From contig CAAGKZ010000096.1 in the NCBI GenBank assembly GCA_900770665.1, forward strand, positions 1 to 35,450: a stretch of DNA of 35,450 nt. Reading direction: 5' to 3'. Positions 32,209-35,450 of the stretch are shown in pieces (position 1 is the stretch's first letter; the number at the start of each line of letters is the position of its first letter). The notes beneath the pieces are model-generated. The model was not told where the DNA came from. It saw nothing but the letters and a program-made list of their open reading frames with translations, and ran no database searches. Source of the stretch: Bacteroidaceae bacterium (lineage in GTDB: Bacteria; Bacteroidota; Bacteroidia; Bacteroidales; Bacteroidaceae). The translations under genes and the position numbers were made by a program.

Positions 32209-33084
32209 ATGAGTCCGAACAGAAAAAAATATATATTCATAACAGTTGCCGCTGTCATTTTAACGCTGGCATCATACGTTGTGTACGCACTTATAAAGGA
32301 TGGCACTCCATTAGTCAAGAGCCAGAATGAGTTTCTTGTTGAAGCAAACAAATTGCATAGCGACAGCCTTTTTGAAGAGGCTGTAGAGCCATACATGAGG
32401 GCCGGAAAATTCAGCGGACAAGAGGCCCTTGTCAACTACAATACGGCTGTGAATTCCATCCTTAAGAATTACGAGTCACTAACCAAGTCGTTCAATGAAG
32501 AGGGCTATAAATTGGACAGCACCGTGATTGCTGCATTGGATTATGCCAAAATTAGGCTTGAAAAAGCCGCCGGAGAGTTGTCGGACACTGCGAGATACTC
32601 TTCGGCCTATCATAACATAGGTGTAGTGAATCACATGTGCAACAATCTCGAAGCCGCAGCCGAAGCCTACAAGGAGGCATTGCGCAAGAACCCGGCCGAT
32701 GAAGAAGCACGTTATAACCTGGCTGTGATACTCCATCAGCAGCAGAAGAACAATCAAAATCAGAACCAGCAACAACAGGAGCAACAGAAACAAGAACAGG
32801 AACAGGAGCAAAAACAACAGGATAAGCAAGAGCAACAACAGGATAAGGAGCAACAGGAACAAAAAGAAAAAGAACAACAACAGCAGCAGGAGAAGGAACA
32901 ACAGCAGCAAAAAGAAGAGCAGCAGCAACAGCAACAACAGCAGGAACGTGAAGCCGAGGAGGAAAAGGAGAAGATGGAACAGATGCTGAAAGCGCTGATG
33001 CTGGATGAAAAGGAGATTAGAGAAAAGATGGAGCAGGCCGAAAAGGCAAAAATGAACTCCGATTACATCGAGAAAAACTGGTAA
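32209..33084 (+). CDS. batC: BatC, TPR protein with a long Gln/Glu-rich tract
   Basis: The 291-residue protein has one N-terminal membrane helix (about 9-28) and TPR-like helices (about 40-180), with AYHNIGVVNHMCNNLEAAAEAYKEALRKNPADEEARYNLAVIL as the clearest repeat, its parts spanning about 131-172. Residues about 178-246 are a low-complexity Gln/Glu/Lys tract with runs of up to eight Gln, followed by a charged coiled-coil-like end. The same DNA read on the other strand gives a poly-Leu frame that is not a gene. TPR modules mediate protein contacts; in Bat systems BatC is expected to act with BatA and BatB. The tract is CAR-repeat DNA and prone to length changes. Confidence 0.88.
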   Translation: MSPNRKKYIFITVAAVILTLASYVVYALIKDGTPLVKSQNEFLVEANKLHSDSLFEEAVEPYMRAGKFSGQEALVNYNTAVNSILKNYESLTKSFNEEGYKLDSTVIAALDYAKIRLEKAAGELSDTARYSSAYHNIGVVNHMCNNLEAAAEAYKEALRKNPADEEARYNLAVILHQQQKNNQNQNQQQQEQQKQEQEQEQKQQDKQEQQQDKEQQEQKEKEQQQQQEKEQQQQKEEQQQQQQQQEREAEEEKEKMEQMLKALMLDEKEIREKMEQAEKAKMNSDYIEKNW

Positions 33085-33139
33085 CCATTCATCAGTGACA
33101 GCAAACAGGATATAAACATCGCCAATATAAAAAACATAA

Positions 33140-34960
33140 ATGAAAAAGATACTGTTATCGACATTATTGATTCTTACGACAATCTTCACCGCATTTGCCG
33201 ACGAAGTCTCCTTTGTGGCATCAGCTCCAAAGTCGGTTGTCGTGGGCAAACGATTCGAATTGAAGTATGAGGCAAACGCAAAGACCGACAGTCAGCCTAC
33301 ATTGCCTGACATTGACGGTTTGAGGGTTCTTACAGGACCTCATAGTTCATTCTTCACCCAAAGTTCCAATGTCAACGGACGACGCACACAGAAACAGACA
33401 ATAACCTACACCTACATTGTCGTTGCAGACAATGAGGGCGAAATCAATATTCCCGGTGCATCGGTAATGGTTGATGGTAAAAAGTACACATCAAATCCTC
33501 TTACCATTAAGGTGCTGCCCGAGGGACAATCCTCGTCGGCTCCACAGCAGGGCGGAAACGGTGGCTCATCTGCTGCTTCCGGCACGAATATCACCAACGA
33601 CAACCTGTTTGTTATCGCTTCGGTCAACAAGACAAAAGTCTATGACCAGGAGGCATTCCTCTTGACATATAAAGTATATACCAATGTAAACCTTGTAAAC
33701 CTAGACAATCCCGTTCCCGACCTCAAAGGTTTCAACATCCAAGAGGTTGAACTCTCACAGCAGCGCCAGTTCGAACTTGAGCATTATAAAGGTGAGAACT
33801 ACAACACGCTCGTGTGGCGTCAGTTTGTGCTGTTCCCACAGGAGACCGGGAAACTGGAGATACCGGCAATGGATTACGAGGCTGTCGTTGCTGTCCAGAC
33901 ACGCAACACCATGGACCCCTTCGAGATGATGTTCAATGGAGGATACTCATATGTCGAAGTTCGTAAGAAAATAAGGTCGAACAAGATTGTCATTGACGTT
34001 GAGAAACTGCCGGCCGGCAAACCCGAAGGTTTCTCGGGTGGAGTAGGACATTTCACGCTCAACAGCACCATAAGCACCGACAAACTGAAATCGAACGAGG
34101 AGTTTACCCTGAAGGTCATTGTAAAGGGTGATGGTAACATGAAACTCATGGGTGACCCTATTGTGGAATTCCCGTCGGAGTTTGATGTTTATGCCCCAAT
34201 CGTAACCAACAACTACAAGCTTACAACAAAAGGCTTTGCCGGAGAAAAGGTCTACGAATATGTCGTGACTCCGCGCACTGCAGGAACATACACAATACCT
34301 GCGGCAAGATTTGTTTATTTCGATACTTCAAGCGGCAGCTACAGGACTGCCGAAAGCAAAGAGTATACAGTTGAGGTTGCAAAAGGTGCAAATCAGTCAG
34401 CACAGTCTGGAAATGTATATATCGTAAAGGAGGATGGCGAATTATTGGCGGATGACATACGTTATATCAAGTTGGGTGGTGCCGGAAAACAACAAGGAGC
34501 ATTTTTTGCATCGACACTTTATTGGTTGCTATATTTCATTCCGCTATTAATTTTTGCCATTGCAGCGCTCGTTTGTCGCAAACGCATAAAGTATAATTCC
34601 AATACCACTTTGGTAAAGACAAAAAAAGCGAATTCCGTTGCCGTGCGTCGATTGAAGAATGCAAACAAACTGTTGCGCAGCAACCGCACAAATGAGTTTT
34701 ATGACGAGACATTGAAGGCTGTGTGGGGATATATGAGCGATAAGTTGAATATCCCGCTTTCGCAGTTGTCAAAAGACAATATATCCAATGAACTCTCAAG
34801 ACGCGGATGCGACAACGCTATTGTCGATGAGCTAATGAATCTGTTGAACGAGTGCGAGTTTGCACGTTATGCACCGGGCGACCCTGGAGCCACTATGGAC
34901 AAAGTGTATAAAATGGCTTTGGACACCATTGAAAAAATGGAAAACTCAATTAAGAGGTAA
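33140..34960 (+). CDS. batD: BatD, aerotolerance membrane protein
   Basis: The 606-residue protein has a signal peptide (about residues 1-20, ending ...IFTAFADE), a long periplasmic beta-rich part (DUF11/oxygen-tolerance-like domains; KSVVVGKRFELKYEA, FSGGVGHFTLNSTIS), a membrane helix at about 455-478 and a cytoplasmic C-terminus with FYDETLKAVWGYMSDKL and ECEFARYAPGDPG. The domain order matches the BatD family. BatD is thought to scaffold the VWA proteins at the inner membrane. The cytoplasmic tail resembles the 363-aa protein earlier in the operon. Spacing to batC is 55 bases and to batE 45 bases. Confidence 0.92.
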   Translation: MKKILLSTLLILTTIFTAFADEVSFVASAPKSVVVGKRFELKYEANAKTDSQPTLPDIDGLRVLTGPHSSFFTQSSNVNGRRTQKQTITYTYIVVADNEGEINIPGASVMVDGKKYTSNPLTIKVLPEGQSSSAPQQGGNGGSSAASGTNITNDNLFVIASVNKTKVYDQEAFLLTYKVYTNVNLVNLDNPVPDLKGFNIQEVELSQQRQFELEHYKGENYNTLVWRQFVLFPQETGKLEIPAMDYEAVVAVQTRNTMDPFEMMFNGGYSYVEVRKKIRSNKIVIDVEKLPAGKPEGFSGGVGHFTLNSTISTDKLKSNEEFTLKVIVKGDGNMKLMGDPIVEFPSEFDVYAPIVTNNYKLTTKGFAGEKVYEYVVTPRTAGTYTIPAARFVYFDTSSGSYRTAESKEYTVEVAKGANQSAQSGNVYIVKEDGELLADDIRYIKLGGAGKQQGAFFASTLYWLLYFIPLLIFAIAALVCRKRIKYNSNTTLVKTKKANSVAVRRLKNANKLLRSNRTNEFYDETLKAVWGYMSDKLNIPLSQLSKDNISNELSRRGCDNAIVDELMNLLNECEFARYAPGDPGATMDKVYKMALDTIEKMENSIKR

Positions 34961-35005
34961 TCGGCTCCGTAAAATTATGTTGATGGAAATAAACGAATTT
35001 CATAT

Positions 35006-35450
35006 ATGAAAAGAATTATATCAATCTTTTTGCTGTCTATAACATCGTTCATTGCCTTTTCGCAAGAGAACGAAAGCATATATACCAAGGAACTGGGCGA
35101 CAAGGCGTATGCCGAAGCCCGTTATGATGATGCTGTAGCAATCTACGAGGCTCTCATCGCAGAAGAGGGAGCATCATTACCTTTATATTATAATCTTGGC
35201 AATGCCTATTACCGTACAAACAATCCGGGTAAGGCCATACTAAATTATGAGCGTGCACTGTTGATTGATGCCGATGATGAGGACACCAAGGCAAATCTGC
35301 AATTTGTGCAGAGTATGATTGTGGATAAGATACCACAGGACGAAGTACCTTTTTACAAAGTGTGGGGTAGAGCATTCGCCGGAATGTTCTCAAAAGACAC
35401 TTGGGGAGTTATTGCTGTAGTGACATTCGTTACCATGCTCATAGCATTGT
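35006..35450 (+). CDS. batE: BatE, TPR protein (3' end outside window)
   Basis: An ATG at 35006 opens a frame that runs off the window after 148 codons. It has a signal peptide (MKRIISIFLLSITSFIAFSQ) and a TPR region (ELGDKAYAEARYDDAVAIYEAL, YYNLGNAYYRTNNPGKAILN, YERALLIDADD), then a start of a membrane segment at the window end (TWGVIAVVTFVTMLIAL). This is the order expected of BatE, the last named Bat gene. Since the 3' part is missing, any SH3 or further domains cannot be seen. Confidence 0.85.
   Translation, partial: MKRIISIFLLSITSFIAFSQENESIYTKELGDKAYAEARYDDAVAIYEALIAEEGASLPLYYNLGNAYYRTNNPGKAILNYERALLIDADDEDTKANLQFVQSMIVDKIPQDEVPFYKVWGRAFAGMFSKDTWGVIAVVTFVTMLIAL

Noticed and set aside
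32479..33249. 256-codon minus-strand frame with long poly-Leu
   Set aside because: It is the reverse strand of the Gln-rich batC tract; poly-Leu is the mirror of CAR repeats.
1..35450. tRNA, rRNA or known riboswitch genes
   Set aside because: I saw no cloverleaf with a TTCGA-type arm, no rRNA sequence and no riboswitch core that I recognise, though I cannot run a covariance search.

Overview
The window is chromosomal DNA from a member of the Bacteroidales (Bacteroidota), probably close to Bacteroides, Phocaeicola or Prevotella. Four things point there: tandem fimbrillin-like lipoproteins (FimA/Mfa type), a BspA-like leucine-rich-repeat surface protein with a type IX secretion-like C-terminal tail, a complete-looking Bat (aerotolerance) operon, and repeated promoter-like boxes of the form TAnnTTTG instead of the usual TATAAT. 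No genus is claimed.

Layout. Positions 1-1487 hold a minus-strand surface operon: two very short peptide genes followed by two tandem fimbrillin-like lipoproteins, the last cut by the window edge. Positions 1488-2597 are a long non-coding stretch with opposed promoter-like boxes and hairpins. Positions 2598-4330 carry a BspA-like protein that lacks its N-terminus, a palindromic repeat, and a third short peptide gene with its own terminator. All three short peptides share a Y-x-x-P start and a W-G-N motif; two of them end in WGNLW. Positions 4404-11939 are ordinary housekeeping and transport genes: an OPT transporter, an MBL-fold hydrolase, rsmG, a DUF3298-like lipoprotein, a YtxH/holin-like envelope trio, a GNAT acetyltransferase and a MATE exporter.

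Positions 12059-15659 form a compact AT-rich island (about 28-30% G+C in hand-counted lines, against about 50% in the next gene). It encodes a WYL regulator, a PD-(D/E)XK nuclease, a small SprT/HExxH-type metalloprotease-like protein, and a divergent FtsZ-like protein whose start overlaps the stop of the protease gene. This is the best candidate in the window for an undescribed, possibly defence-related, system.

Positions 15779-25808 are core genes: the ABC-F protein EttA, three tandem covarying palindromic repeats, a PLP aminotransferase, a GH20 hexosaminidase, lepA, ftsY, rimO and an HU protein. Positions 25820-27046 encode an unusual protein that joins an HU-type DNA-binding domain, an acidic linker, one membrane segment and a LysM domain, and so could tether DNA to peptidoglycan. 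Positions 27173-35450 are the Bat operon (moxR, DUF58, a BatD-like membrane protein, batA, batB, batC, batD and the start of batE). Its VWA and TPR proteins are expected to form a MoxR-dependent envelope complex.
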